Shown: piece after piece, positions 24,837 to 34,102 of the stretch
How positions within the stretch are numbered: position 1 is the first letter of the stretch
Layout of the letters: every line of letters starts with the position of its first letter
From: JABDQA01 sp963824415
GTDB taxonomy: Bacteria; Desulfobacterota; Desulfobulbia; Desulfobulbales; Desulfocapsaceae
Direction: 5' to 3'
DNA length: 64,000 nt
Assembly (NCBI GenBank): GCA_963824415.1
Contig: CAWGPM010000014.1
Coordinates: forward strand, 261,879 to 325,878
Position numbers and translations under genes: made by a program
Notes under the pieces: model-generated
Told to the model about the DNA's origin: nothing
The model's database searches: none
The model's input: the letters and a program-made list of their open reading frames with translations, nothing else

Positions 24837-25258
24837 TTGGGTCTGAGCGCTTTGGTAATCGAATCGACGGCCCGGTAAATGTCGATATCCTCGCCAAAGA
24901 TATCCTGAATGTCTTTGTGTTCGATCAGATCTTCAACGATGTACTGGGTCAGATAGAGTGAAACGATGTTTGGGTCCTGTACCAGGGTGCGCACCGGCGC
25001 CAGTTTCATCTGCAGGTCGAATTCTTCTATCAGATGCAGCGATTTAAGCTGGTTTTCAAGCGCCGTGCGAATGGACTCCACCGAGGTGGTTTCTATAATG
25101 TTGCGGTCCATGAGGCGCTGACAGAGCCTGGTTGCCAGAAGCTCGGCATGGTCCCTGGCGAAGGTGAACATCTTTCTGCGTTCCTGCTCCCGCTTCCTGT
25201 CAATGGCCCGAACCGCCTTGTCGGTGGCGCGGTTTGGGTTAACATGTATCTTGGCCAT
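24833..25258 (-). CDS. Unknown protein encoded with the radical SAM gene
   Basis: 141 residues from ATG 25258 (MAKIHVNPNRATDKAVRAID), with GGGAG upstream; the frame extends to 25363 but that part is low in family-like features. Basic at the N-terminus, then largely helical (LLATRLCQRLMDRNIIETT, IVEDLIEHKDIQDIFGEDID). No signal peptide or membrane helix. I do not recognise the family. Four-base overlap with the radical SAM gene suggests a partner or substrate role. Confidence 0.65.
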   Translation of the reverse strand: MAKIHVNPNRATDKAVRAIDRKREQERRKMFTFARDHAELLATRLCQRLMDRNIIETTSVESIRTALENQLKSLHLIEEFDLQMKLAPVRTLVQDPNIVSLYLTQYIVEDLIEHKDIQDIFGEDIDIYRAVDSITKALRPK

Positions 25259-25959
25259 GTGTATCTCCCGGGTAGAACCCGATTCAAGCACCGCACACTG
25301 TGCTGGGCCGCATGGAGACCGGGGACTGGCGGGATAGAGCCATGCATGACGATCCCCCGGCACCTTTCAAATACCCATCCAGTATTCATCCAGCAAAATA
25401 AGACACGGTGCGCTATTGTCTGTTTTTACAGTATTACTCTATACCGAAATAGTAAATATCACTAGAACAAAGTACAGCGGAAAATGGCGATCGAGGATGA
25501 ATCTTCTCGGAACATTTATTCGGTGCTCCCCCCGGGTTCGATCGGCGATGAAAATTTACTTAGAGGCTGGCTTTACTTACAAAATATTGGAGCAGATCAG
25601 CCCAACCAGCTGGAGATTGAAAAGTGGAGGAGCATCTGTGCTGGATCCGGCTCAATCTGCTGGCAACCGGCCGTGATGGAAATATCTGGATTGGACAAAA
25701 TAGTTCTTGTATTTGATTAATATTCCTCTATACTTAGTGGATAGAGAAACCTTGTATGCGCAAAAGATTTTATTTTTAAAAATAGTTTTAATAACAGACA
25801 ATTAGATACACTTTTAAGCATACCTGTCTTGTCCTAACAAATTTTTCCGTTCCGGGAGGGGGAGGATTTTAACAACATAACAGATAAATAGACATGTAGA
25901 AAAAATGTAGAAAAACATAAATGTTGCCATCAATTCCTTTATTTTAGGAGGTTTATAAA
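25259..25959. other. Intergenic region upstream of pal
   Basis: 701 bases between divergent genes. No RNA gene or convincing reading frame is seen. The 3' half is A+T-rich and likely carries the pal promoter. A tandem duplication of ATGTAGAAAAA occurs at 25894-25904 and 25905-25915, about 45 bases before the pal start. Confidence 0.4.
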
Positions 25960-26478
25960 ATGTTTAAAAAAATTCAGGCATTGCTGCCTGTGCTGGTGAT
26001 CCTGAGTCTTGTTTTTATGTCAGGTTGTGCGAAAAAGGATAAAGCGACCGATGAAATGGTAAAACCGTCTACCGACAGCGCGGCGATGGGCAAGGAGGAG
26101 TCGCTTGAGTCAGAGCCTATCGGTATTTCTGAGGGCCGAACCTCCGAGGGAATGCTGCCGGTCTATTTCGATTTTGATTCTTCAGATATACGCCAGGACC
26201 AGGTTTCCAGGATCGAGGGCAATGGCGATTTCCTGAAAGCCAAGATGGACACGAACATCCGTATCGAGGGTAATACCGACCCGCGTGGCACCAATGAATA
26301 CAATATGGCGCTTGGTGAGCGACGAGCGCAGAGCGCGAAAAAATATCTGGTGAATCTTGGCGTCGACGAAGCACGTCTGAGCACCGTCAGTTTCGGCGAG
26401 GAACGGCTGCTGATGCACGGGCATGACGAATTGTCCTGGGCTCAGAACCGTCGCGCCGATTTTGTGATCGTTGAATAA
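25960..26478 (+). CDS. pal: Peptidoglycan-associated lipoprotein (OmpA-like)
   Basis: 172 residues. A lipoprotein signal peptide ends LVFMSGC with the lipid-attached Cys at 23. The C-terminal about 105 residues are an OmpA domain that begins VYFDFDSSDIRQDQ and includes IRIEGNTDPRGTNEYNMALG and RRAQSAKKYL, the peptidoglycan-binding helices. It anchors the outer membrane to the wall as part of Tol-Pal, although no tol genes are in the window. AGGAGG is upstream of the ATG. Confidence 0.92.
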   Translation: MFKKIQALLPVLVILSLVFMSGCAKKDKATDEMVKPSTDSAAMGKEESLESEPIGISEGRTSEGMLPVYFDFDSSDIRQDQVSRIEGNGDFLKAKMDTNIRIEGNTDPRGTNEYNMALGERRAQSAKKYLVNLGVDEARLSTVSFGEERLLMHGHDELSWAQNRRADFVIVE

Positions 26479-26506
26479 GCAGCTGCGTCAAATTTCATTT
26501 ATATGC

Positions 26507-26538
26507 ACATGCGGGCCTTTACGGCCCGCATGTCTTTT
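26507..26538 (+). terminator. Hairpin after pal, probable partial terminator
   Basis: ACATGCGGGCC, loop TTTAC, GGCCCGCATGT, followed by CTTTT. A perfect 11-pair stem but a short T run, sitting 12 bases before the next ribosome site; it may let some transcription into the skp-like gene. Confidence 0.6.
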
Positions 26539-26551
26539 CCAGGGAGTTGTT

Positions 26552-27079
26552 ATGCGTAACAGAGGTTTCGTTGCGGTTTTCTGCGCGGTAGCCGTTTTTG
26601 TCTTTTCAGCCGGCCTGGCTTCGGCGGCCGAGATGAAGGTAGGCGTGATGAATGTTCAGAAGGTTCTGATCGAATCAGTTTCCGGTAAAGCCGCCAAGGT
26701 CAAATTTGATGAGAAGATGAAAGAACTCCAGTCGAAATTCAAGGCGGAGGAAGAGGAGCTGGCGGCAATGCAGCAGGAGATCGAGAAGAAGAGTTCAGCC
26801 TGGAGCGAGGAGACCAAGCAGGTTAAAATCAGGGATTTTCAGAAAAAAAGGCGTGAGCTGCAGGAGAAATCCGAAGATGCCCGGTTCGAGTTAAAGACGC
26901 TTCAGGATAAGGAGCTCGCACCAATTCTCAAAGCACTTGAAGGAATAGTGGGTGATTTCGGCAGGAATAACGGCTACACGCTGATTCTCGATTCGAAAAA
27001 CGGGGTGATCTTCTTCGACCAGACCGTGGACATTTCCGATCTGCTTGTCAAAGAGCTGGATACTGCGATGGGCCAATAG
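26552..27079 (+). CDS. Skp/OmpH-family periplasmic chaperone
   Basis: 175 residues from ATG 26552, with AGGGAG upstream. Signal peptide MRNRGFVAVFCAVAVFVFSA ending near ASAA. The mature protein opens MKVGVMNVQKVLIESVSGKA, followed by long charged coiled-coil helices (about 60-130) rich in K and E, and closes with ILDSKNGVIFFDQTVDIS, the OmpH/Skp beta cap. Trimers of this family escort unfolded outer-membrane proteins. Encoded directly after pal. Confidence 0.88.
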   Translation: MRNRGFVAVFCAVAVFVFSAGLASAAEMKVGVMNVQKVLIESVSGKAAKVKFDEKMKELQSKFKAEEEELAAMQQEIEKKSSAWSEETKQVKIRDFQKKRRELQEKSEDARFELKTLQDKELAPILKALEGIVGDFGRNNGYTLILDSKNGVIFFDQTVDISDLLVKELDTAMGQ

Positions 27080-27120
27080 GGAACTGTCCCGTCACCTCTT
27101 TCAGATACGTTGGCTCAGGC

Positions 27121-27154
27121 GATGCACGGGGAGTTCCCGTGCATCGTTTTTTTT
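27121..27154 (+). terminator. Rho-independent terminator after the skp-like gene
   Basis: GATGCACGGG, loop GAGTT, CCCGTGCATC, G, then eight T. Clear stem and U tract. Confidence 0.92.
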
Positions 27155-27210
27155 ATTTGCGTTGATAATCTGTTTTCTGCCATTGATCCGTTCTCTTGAG
27201 GAAGAGCAAA

Positions 27211-28092
27211 ATGAGCCTGAAAAGTATGACCGGTTACGGCCGGGCTGAGGCTGAGCATCACGGCAGGGTCTGGTCGGTTGAAGTAAGAAGCGTCAACAAT
27301 CGCTTTCTCGATGCCAAGATCAAGTTGCCGCGCAACTATGGCTCCCTGGAAGATACGATCAGAAAAAAAATTACCAGCTGTCATATGCGCGGTCGGGTCG
27401 ATCTGAATCTTTCCGTTTCAGGTGATTTCTCCGATCTGGTGCGCATCGGCGTCGATTTCCAACTGGCCAGAAGCTATCGCAGAAGTTTGCTTGAGTTGGC
27501 CAGAGAACTCGATATCGAAGGTCAGCCCGATCTGCCAATGCTGGTCGGTCTTCCCGATGTGATAACCCGGGAGCAGCAGGTCGAAGATCTGGACCAGGTC
27601 TGGCCTCGCCTGGAACCGCTTATTGAGGATGCCCTGGGCCAGTGTCTGGCAATGCGGTCCACCGAGGCCGAGGCGCTGGTGCGGGATTTGACGGAACGGC
27701 TGGATCTGTTTGGTCGGGTTCTCGATGAAATCGAGCAGAACATCGAGCCGCTCCTGCAGCAGCGCCAGCAAGCGATGCAGGAGCGGCTGCAGAAACTGCT
27801 GGCCACCATAGAGCTGGATCCGGTTCGGCTGGCCCAGGAAGTGGCCGTGCTGGCGGACAAGTCAGATGTAACCGAGGAACTGGTCCGCCTGCGCAGCCAT
27901 ATGGACCAGTTTGCAGGGCTGCTCGAATCTACCGAGCCGGTGGGGCGTAAACTCGATTTTCTGATCCAGGAATTTCTGCGTGAAGTCAATACCATCGGTT
28001 CGAAGATAAACGATGCCGAGACCGCCCATAAAACGGTGACCCTGAAGAGCGAACTTGAGAAAATGCGCGAACAGGTACAAAATATAGAATAA
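27211..28092 (+). CDS. YicC/YloC-family endoribonuclease
   Basis: 293 residues from ATG 27211 (MSLKSMTGYGRAE); GAGGAAG lies upstream, and the longer frame would use TTG. The N-terminus MTGYGRAEAEHHGRVWSVEV and EVRSVNNRFLDAKIKLPRNY are the YicC signature, and the C-terminal DUF1732 region ends REVNTIGSKINDAETAHKTV. E. coli YicC has RNase activity. It is first in a run of four genes (yicC, remA-like, gmk, rlmB), a common bacterial order. Confidence 0.9.
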   Translation: MSLKSMTGYGRAEAEHHGRVWSVEVRSVNNRFLDAKIKLPRNYGSLEDTIRKKITSCHMRGRVDLNLSVSGDFSDLVRIGVDFQLARSYRRSLLELARELDIEGQPDLPMLVGLPDVITREQQVEDLDQVWPRLEPLIEDALGQCLAMRSTEAEALVRDLTERLDLFGRVLDEIEQNIEPLLQQRQQAMQERLQKLLATIELDPVRLAQEVAVLADKSDVTEELVRLRSHMDQFAGLLESTEPVGRKLDFLIQEFLREVNTIGSKINDAETAHKTVTLKSELEKMREQVQNIE

Positions 28093-28128
28093 GTCAGAAG
28101 CTTAACCACTACCTCCCGCCCTATCGCT

Positions 28129-28428
28129 ATGCAGCTACTCAATATCGGGTATGGCAACACCGTGATGGTGAACCGCGTAGTCGCGGTCATTAACACCGGC
28201 TCGGCCCCGGCCAGAAAACTCAAGGAACTGGCCAAACAGTCCCAGCGCCTGATCGACGTGACCGAGGGCAGACGCACCCGCTCAATCATTATCACCGACT
28301 CTAACCATGTGATTCTCTCTTCAGTGCAGCCGGACACCATTGCACAACGGATGTCGGCACTACAGACCGGTCATCACCTTAACGAGCTCAAGGATGGTTT
28401 TAAGGCAGAGGAGAGCGAGTGGATATGA
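28129..28428 (+). CDS. RemA-like (DUF370) DNA-binding regulator
   Basis: 99 residues. MQLLNIGYGNTVMVNRVVAV and the block RKLKELAKQSQRLIDVTEGR with RTRSIIITDSNHVILSSVQP match DUF370, whose Bacillus member RemA activates biofilm genes. Usually placed before gmk, as here. Its TGA overlaps the gmk ATG. C-terminal about 15 residues are acidic and variable. Confidence 0.85.
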   Translation: MQLLNIGYGNTVMVNRVVAVINTGSAPARKLKELAKQSQRLIDVTEGRRTRSIIITDSNHVILSSVQPDTIAQRMSALQTGHHLNELKDGFKAEESEWI

Positions 28429-29036
28429 GCGGCATGTTGATTATCGTCTCGGCTCCTTCCGGAACCGGCAAGACGACCGTTCTGCAGGAAACCATGCAGC
28501 AGGTCGAACGCCTGGTCTTCTCAGTATCGCACACCACCAGGCAACCTCGACCGGGCGAGCAGGACGGCAGGGATTATTTTTTTGTCTCAAAGCAGCAATT
28601 CGAAGAGATGATAAAAAACAATGGCTTTCTCGAGTGGGCCCTGGTGCACGACAATTACTACGGTACCGCACTGGCGTCGTTGAGAGCCGGCCTTGATGCG
28701 GGTTTTGATATGGTCCTCGATATCGATGTGCAGGGTGCCGAAATCGTCAGGCAGCAGAGTCGTTTGGAGACTATCGATATATTCATCGCTCCGCCAGATC
28801 AGGCTGAACTTGAAAAACGTCTGCGCAGGCGGGGCACCGAAGACGAGCAAACTATTCTCAAACGGCTGGCCAACGCCGTTGAAGAGATGAATCAGTGCTC
28901 CAAATATGAGTATCTGATCGTCAACGACAGCGTTGAGAACGCGGTGACCATGCTCAGTGGGATCATTTATGCCGAGCGGGCCAGAAAGAGAAGGGCGCTC
29001 GATGGAACGCTGCTGCTGGCGGCGACCATTAGATGA
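28425..29036 (+). CDS. gmk: Guanylate kinase
   Basis: 203 residues from ATG 28425, which overlaps the upstream stop; an in-frame GTG two codons earlier is less likely. P-loop SAPSGTGKTTVLQ, GMP-binding block SHTTRQPRPGEQDGRDYFFV and the lid RLRRRGTEDEQTILKR are intact. It phosphorylates GMP to GDP with ATP. The stop overlaps the start of rlmB. Confidence 0.95.
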   Translation: MSGMLIIVSAPSGTGKTTVLQETMQQVERLVFSVSHTTRQPRPGEQDGRDYFFVSKQQFEEMIKNNGFLEWALVHDNYYGTALASLRAGLDAGFDMVLDIDVQGAEIVRQQSRLETIDIFIAPPDQAELEKRLRRRGTEDEQTILKRLANAVEEMNQCSKYEYLIVNDSVENAVTMLSGIIYAERARKRRALDGTLLLAATIR

Positions 29037-29845
29037 GCCCACGCAGAAAAAGCGGTGCTGCGGGCCATGAGCACCGCATCCGTTTCAGTGAAGATCTGCT
29101 CTGGGGTATCCACCCCGTCCTCGAGGCGTTGGGCTCCGAGCCGGATCGGATCGTTGAGCTGGTCATTCAGAAAGACCGGCATGGTCGCGCCCGGCAGGAA
29201 GTTATCGATGCAGCCAGGCAGCATGGTGCCAGGTGTCAATTTGTCGAGCGGCTGAAGATTACCGACAATCCTGGAGCACCGATCAATCACCAGGGAGTGG
29301 TGGCCAGAACCGCGCCGATCGCTCTGCTGCCCTTTGCTGAGCTGCTGCGCTTGTTTCAAGAGCGCTGCCGCAGCGGCGAAGCGGTAAAAATCGTAGCCTG
29401 TGACACGATTCAGGACCCGCATAATCTTGGTGCCATCATCCGTTCGGCCCATGCGGCCGGGGTCGATTATCTGATCTGTACCAGGGACCGTTCGGCACCC
29501 CTGGGGGGGACTGCCGCCAAAGCCTCGGCCGGGGCCATTTCCCGCATACGGATCTCCCAGGTTACTAATCTGAGCGAGGCGCTTGTGCAGGTAAAAAAAG
29601 CCGGAGCCTGGATATTCGGGGCGGTCAAGGATGAGGCGGCCCAATCGATCTATCAGACCGATTTCAACCTGCCCGCCTGCCTGGTGGTCGGCAACGAGGG
29701 CAAGGGTATCAGGCCGCTGGTCCGAAAAACCTGCGATGTCCTGGTGTCAATCCCGATGAGTGGGGAGATCGACTCGCTGAACTCCTCGGTCGCTGCTGCA
29801 GTTATCCTGTTTGAGATGCATCGTCAGTCGCTGGTTACTTCCTGA
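29033..29845 (+). CDS. rlmB: 23S rRNA (guanosine-2'-O-)-methyltransferase RlmB-like (SpoU/TrmH family)
   Basis: 270 residues. An N-terminal L30e-like substrate domain (LLWGIHPVLEALGSEPDRIV) and a C-terminal knotted SPOUT domain with the motifs DTIQDPHNLGAIIRSAHAAG, VVGNEGKGIRPLV and IPMSGEIDSLNSSVAAAV that bind S-adenosylmethionine. RlmB methylates G2251 in 23S rRNA; a tRNA target is possible. Four-base overlap with gmk; last gene of the operon. Confidence 0.9.
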   Translation: MSPRRKSGAAGHEHRIRFSEDLLWGIHPVLEALGSEPDRIVELVIQKDRHGRARQEVIDAARQHGARCQFVERLKITDNPGAPINHQGVVARTAPIALLPFAELLRLFQERCRSGEAVKIVACDTIQDPHNLGAIIRSAHAAGVDYLICTRDRSAPLGGTAAKASAGAISRIRISQVTNLSEALVQVKKAGAWIFGAVKDEAAQSIYQTDFNLPACLVVGNEGKGIRPLVRKTCDVLVSIPMSGEIDSLNSSVAAAVILFEMHRQSLVTS

Positions 29846-29927
29846 GCCCAAAAGCCTTACCGTATCACCCGACTGAGACGTCCGTGCCTTTTTCAACGGC
29901 TCCCTGCCTGACCCGACGTTTGGCGGG

Positions 29928-31133
29928 CTATCCCTTTTTCTGATCTAATTTGGCCTTTAAAAGTGCGCCGAAACCGGAGAGCGACTCGTTTGGATCTGCT
30001 TTAGGCGTTTTGCGGGTGGTCTGATACGACTGGTAGTCGCGCTGTTCTTTTTCCAGCTCGGTTTCGGCTGAGACATAATCGGCCGGGGTCAGGCTGATTC
30101 GCTTGGCATCGGGGTCGATCGCCTCGATGACAACCTCGATATCCTGACCAGCCTCCACCGCTTCGCGCGGGTGGTTGAGGCGCCGTCCCTGCCCCAGTTT
30201 CGAGATGTGAATCAGGCCGTCTACACCGGCTGCCAGGGTGACGAAGGCCCCGAACTGGGCCAGCCTGGAGATGGTTCCGACAAGCGAGGTGCCCACTGAG
30301 AGCTTGTCAACGGCGGCGTCCCAGGGATCGTCCAGCGTCTGTTTGATGGAAAGGCTGATGCGGTCGTGCTCCCAGTCCAGCCCTTTGATCACGGCTTCGA
30401 CCTGTTGCCCGACCGAATAGCTGTCTTCGAGGTTCTCGATCCGGCTCCAGCCGACCTCCGAGATCGGTACCAGCCCATCCACGCCGCCGATATCGATAAA
30501 CAGCCCGAATGAGCGGATCGATGAAATAACCCCCGCGACGGTCTGGCCCTCTTCGAGCCGCTGCTCAAGTTCCTCTTTTTTCTGGCGCCGTTCTTCTTCC
30601 TGGAGCATGCGGGCAGAAACGACAATGTTTCTGCCGCCTTCCTCGAAGCGGCTGATCAGAAAGGTCATCGTGTTTCCCAGATAGGCTTCGGCCGCGTTTT
30701 CGACCCGGCGCAATCCCATCTGGGAATAGGGACAGAAGGCCCTGACATTGCCGGACAGGGTAATCTCGAAGCCACCCTTAATCTCGGCTTTGACAACCCC
30801 TTCCACCGGCACCGAACTGCGATAGGCCTCCTCCAGATGGGCGCTGCTGGCACCGGAGCCAAGCCGTGCGGTGAAGATCTGCCCGGCGGGACCCGTTTTC
30901 AGGCAGTACACCTCAACTGATGCTCCCGGTGATATGGTCATCGTGCCGTGCTCATCGCGAAATTCGGAGGCCTCGACGATCCCCTCGCTTTTGGTGCCTA
31001 CATCGAGGAACACGGTTTCCTTGTCAATACCAACCACGGTTGCCGTGATTTTCTGGCCAGGGTTGATCTTGCGCAGGGTTTTCTCTTCGCTCTGCTTGAG
31101 CAGGGCCTCAAAGCTGTCGTTGTCCTGTTCCAT
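29928..31133 (-). CDS. S1 RNA-binding-domain protein (ribosomal protein S1-like)
   Basis: 401 residues from ATG 31133 with AGGAC upstream; the frame to 31157 would use GTG. Four S1-type repeats: about 28-100 (GQKITATVVGIDKETVFLDV), 110-175 (degenerate), 200-270 (GQTVAGVISSIRSFGLFIDI) and 285-355 (GTSLVGTISRLAQFGAFVTL). Shorter than six-repeat RpsA, so it is a paralogue or an S1-like accessory translation factor. The C-terminus is a charged helical tail (ETELEKEQRDYQSYQTTRK). Converges on rlmB. Confidence 0.85.
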   Translation of the reverse strand: MEQDNDSFEALLKQSEEKTLRKINPGQKITATVVGIDKETVFLDVGTKSEGIVEASEFRDEHGTMTISPGASVEVYCLKTGPAGQIFTARLGSGASSAHLEEAYRSSVPVEGVVKAEIKGGFEITLSGNVRAFCPYSQMGLRRVENAAEAYLGNTMTFLISRFEEGGRNIVVSARMLQEEERRQKKEELEQRLEEGQTVAGVISSIRSFGLFIDIGGVDGLVPISEVGWSRIENLEDSYSVGQQVEAVIKGLDWEHDRISLSIKQTLDDPWDAAVDKLSVGTSLVGTISRLAQFGAFVTLAAGVDGLIHISKLGQGRRLNHPREAVEAGQDIEVVIEAIDPDAKRISLTPADYVSAETELEKEQRDYQSYQTTRKTPKADPNESLSGFGALLKAKLDQKKG

Positions 31134-31182
31134 GGGTAAAGTCCTGTTGGCAGCCACCTAGTCTCAACGGGTGGCGAGGTTG

Positions 31183-31890
31183 TTACTGGTTGATGATTTC
31201 CGTGCCTTCCGGGGGAGTAAATTCAAAGCGCCTGTTCAGACCGGCAATATCGTTCAGATCAAGAGGATTCAAAACGATATTGCTCAGGTTCAGCGTCGTG
31301 CGGGTATCGAAATAATCGAGCAGCTCGATCCGCCTGATCAGCGCCTCTTCATCTACCCAGAGATGCACCGTTCTGATCTGGGTTTCAGCATTTTTGGGGC
31401 GAAGCTGGATAACCTCGAGATTGCTCAATTCCCGGGCCGCCTCAATATCCATCTCGAGTTCAGCATCCAGAATCAGAAAATGATCTTCCAAGGGGTCTTT
31501 TCCGGAAAAAAAGGCAAAGAGTACATCGGTCTGGGCCTGATCGGTACTTGCTACAATCATCTGATTGAGCTTTTCGAAGTACATTGAAACGCTGGTTCCG
31601 TCGCTGATCATAACCTGGTGTTCGGGGGTATGGTAGTTCCAGCGCATCAGCATCTTCTTGCCCGGCTTAGCTAGAATGGCGGTCCCTTTACCGACCTTGG
31701 GACGACCGGTCATCTGTCCGCTGGTGGTCTGGGAAAAGTTGAAGCTGAGGCTTTCAAGTGCCGCATACGTCGCCCGGATTTGTCTGGCGATTTCAACAGC
31801 CTTTTCGGCTCCTTCTGCGATGCTGGCGGCGGGCCTAAGAAGCAGGGTAAAGAGCAGCAGTGTAATGGTTGGAAGCTGATCGAATCGCAT
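31183..31890 (-). CDS. lolA: LolA-like outer-membrane lipoprotein carrier
   Basis: 235 residues from ATG 31890, which gives a signal peptide MRFDQLPTITLLLFTLLLRP ending in SIA; an ATG eight codons upstream (31914) is also possible, and neither has a good ribosome site. The mature part has SLSFNFSQTTSGQMTGRPKV, KPGKKMLMRWNYHTPEHQVM and a late WVDEEALIRRIELLDYFDTR, the half-barrel pattern of LolA. It would ferry lipoproteins such as Pal across the periplasm. Same strand as and 49 bases upstream of the S1-domain gene. Confidence 0.8.
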   Translation of the reverse strand: MRFDQLPTITLLLFTLLLRPAASIAEGAEKAVEIARQIRATYAALESLSFNFSQTTSGQMTGRPKVGKGTAILAKPGKKMLMRWNYHTPEHQVMISDGTSVSMYFEKLNQMIVASTDQAQTDVLFAFFSGKDPLEDHFLILDAELEMDIEAARELSNLEVIQLRPKNAETQIRTVHLWVDEEALIRRIELLDYFDTRTTLNLSNIVLNPLDLNDIAGLNRRFEFTPPEGTEIINQ

Positions 31891-32037
31891 TTGAATCGTT
31901 ATGATGCTGGGCATGTCGTTTGTCGGTTGCCCGGACCTGTGCCGGTGTTGATCTATACCAAAAAGGCTAATGAACAACAAGCAATGAAAAGTCGGCTGGC
32001 AGGCAAAATGGGCATTGAAACGTTTTTGACGCGCGGG

Positions 32038-33729
32038 TCAGGCGTTTGCAGTGACTCTGACAACCACCAGCGTGACGTCGTCCTCCAGCTTTGCTGAACC
32101 ACAGAATCCGCGCTGATCTTTAAGAATTGCCTGCATCAGGTTCTCTGCCGAGTCGCCGCGATTTTTGCGGACATGATGGCGAATGCAGGTTTTCAGCCGC
32201 TCTCTGCCATACATTTCCTGGGCTTCGTTGCGGGCTTCCCAGAGGCCGTCGGAGGTAAGGATGAATATTTGTCCGGGCTGCAGGTCTTCAATGGCCTGCT
32301 TGGAAAATGGGTAGTCGGCATCGACGCCGAGCGCCAGGCCCGGCCCTTTAAGCTCGGTAAAGCAGTCTTTTTTTGGGTCGTAGAGCAGACCGGGGTCATG
32401 ACCGGCCCGAATCCAGTGGGCTCGATTCGCCCTGTGATCAAGTCCAAGATAGAACAGGGTCATAAAGCGACCGGTATGGTGCACATCTTCGGTCAGATGA
32501 CGATTCATAGCGGTGACGATGTCAACCATCGACCCGGGCTGAGAAGCACGCATACGTAGAAAGCCCCGGGCACTTGTCATCAGCAGCGCCGAATCGACCC
32601 CATGGCCGGTGATATCGCCCACCACCACAGAAAACCGACTACTGTCCCGGGGATCGAACAAATAATCGAAATAGTCGCCGCCGACTTCCTCGCAGGCCTG
32701 GTTGCAGCCGGCGATATCGAATCCGGCAATATCGGGAGGAGTTGAGGGAAGCAGGCTTCTCTGCACTTCGCCGGCCAGCGAAATAGCTTTTTTCTGTTGG
32801 GTCATGTCCGTGATAAAGGCCATGATGCCGATCACCGCTCCGGTGTCGGATCGAAGGGTGTTGCTGTGAAGCAGAACAGGTATGGTTGTGCCGGATGCTG
32901 TGGGCAACTCGCACTCGATTTCCCGGTACTCGGAGCCGACGGCAGCATCCGCTTCAGCGCTCGGCAGCAGAGAGTGTGTTTCGGCAATCAGGGCGAGCGG
33001 CGCGGTGCCGAACAGGTTGTCATCAGCACGGCCGATCAGTGCTGCAAAGGCCGTGTTGTGATCGACGATCTGCAGTGCATCATTCATCAGTACAAAGCCC
33101 TCACCGGTCGTATCGACAATGCGCCTGTATTTCTCTTCGCTTTTCCGCAGCCGCTCTTCAGCTTCTTTGCGCTTATGGATGTCGATGACGATCCCCTGAT
33201 GGTAGCGGGTTCCAGACGCATCTTCGACGACCGAGGTACGATCCTCGACCCAGCGAGTCTGGCCTTCTTTAGTAACGATCCGGTAATATTGGCTGTATCG
33301 TTGCCGGCCCAGCCGGACATATTCGGCTATTTCCTCAACGATCCGTTCCCGGTCGCCGGGATAGACCAAGTCCCGGAACATGATCTTGTTGCTGAGCAGA
33401 TCTTCGGCCCGATAGCCGAACCGGGAGATATTGGGCGATACATAGACCATTTTGCGCTCTTCGAGTTTTTCGGCGGCGAGGCGCCGAAAGAGGATTGCCG
33501 GACTGTTGTCGATGATATATTCGGCGAGCTGCAGTGTTTTGCGTGCCTCTTCGGCGTTGTGGCCGCTGTTTTGGCGCGGCTGTGATTCAATATCCTGCAG
33601 GCGTGCACGCAGCGCCTGGTTCTCAGCCGATAGAGCAGCTATTTTCTCAACCAGCATCTGACGATCTGACTCGTCTTTAATCCGGCAGGAATCTGCTGCT
33701 GCTCTATCGCTTCGAGAATCGCTTTTCAT
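32038..33729 (-). CDS. PAS-domain PP2C/SpoIIE-type serine phosphatase
   Basis: 563 residues, cytoplasmic. Order: coiled coil at about 20-75; PAS 1 (about 75-195, with the PAC segment TRWVEDRTSVVEDASGTRYH); PAS 2 (about 205-320); PP2C/SpoIIE domain (about 330-560) with EEVGGDYFDYLFDP, VVVGDITGHGVDSALLM and SDGLWEARN supplying the aspartates that bind metal. PAS inputs suggest it senses redox or ligand and dephosphorylates an anti-sigma-factor antagonist, though no such partner is nearby. Confidence 0.88.
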   Translation of the reverse strand: MKSDSRSDRAAADSCRIKDESDRQMLVEKIAALSAENQALRARLQDIESQPRQNSGHNAEEARKTLQLAEYIIDNSPAILFRRLAAEKLEERKMVYVSPNISRFGYRAEDLLSNKIMFRDLVYPGDRERIVEEIAEYVRLGRQRYSQYYRIVTKEGQTRWVEDRTSVVEDASGTRYHQGIVIDIHKRKEAEERLRKSEEKYRRIVDTTGEGFVLMNDALQIVDHNTAFAALIGRADDNLFGTAPLALIAETHSLLPSAEADAAVGSEYREIECELPTASGTTIPVLLHSNTLRSDTGAVIGIMAFITDMTQQKKAISLAGEVQRSLLPSTPPDIAGFDIAGCNQACEEVGGDYFDYLFDPRDSSRFSVVVGDITGHGVDSALLMTSARGFLRMRASQPGSMVDIVTAMNRHLTEDVHHTGRFMTLFYLGLDHRANRAHWIRAGHDPGLLYDPKKDCFTELKGPGLALGVDADYPFSKQAIEDLQPGQIFILTSDGLWEARNEAQEMYGRERLKTCIRHHVRKNRGDSAENLMQAILKDQRGFCGSAKLEDDVTLVVVRVTANA

Positions 33730-34102
33730 ATCATTTACTTGTTGTTGTCTATGGTGGGAGATTGCCTCAGATCAGCTGCCGGAAGCGGGTATCTGCTTGA
33801 GCCTGTTTTTTCTCTAGCCTGCGAGATACGAAGGGTGGCAGGAGGACCAGTTGGTTGTAGAGTAAAAGCTAGGCAACAATGTCACAGGTGTCAACTCCGG
33901 ACAGCTGCAGGGTGCGGTGGATCAGCTCTTCTGGAGGGACCGGAAACCTTCTGGCAGGCTGCTTCTGAGCGTCAGTGTATTGACAGAATCGAGTTCAGGA
34001 ATTATGTTTGCGACCGGAACGATCATGCAGTGGTTTAGAACAGCTGGTTTGACAGTCAAGTCTAACGAGCACGGTACCTCGCTAACAATCAGGAGTAAGG
34101 CA
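33730..34102. other. Intergenic region between phosphatase and fmdB-like gene
   Basis: 373 bases between divergent genes. No RNA gene, repeat or convincing frame recognised. The open frame reading into fmdB from 33917 lacks family features upstream of 34103. AGGAG at 34091 is the fmdB ribosome site. Confidence 0.4.

Noticed and set aside
25416..25720. Two overlapping short forward frames upstream of pal
   Set aside because: Neither has a family pattern or a supporting context.
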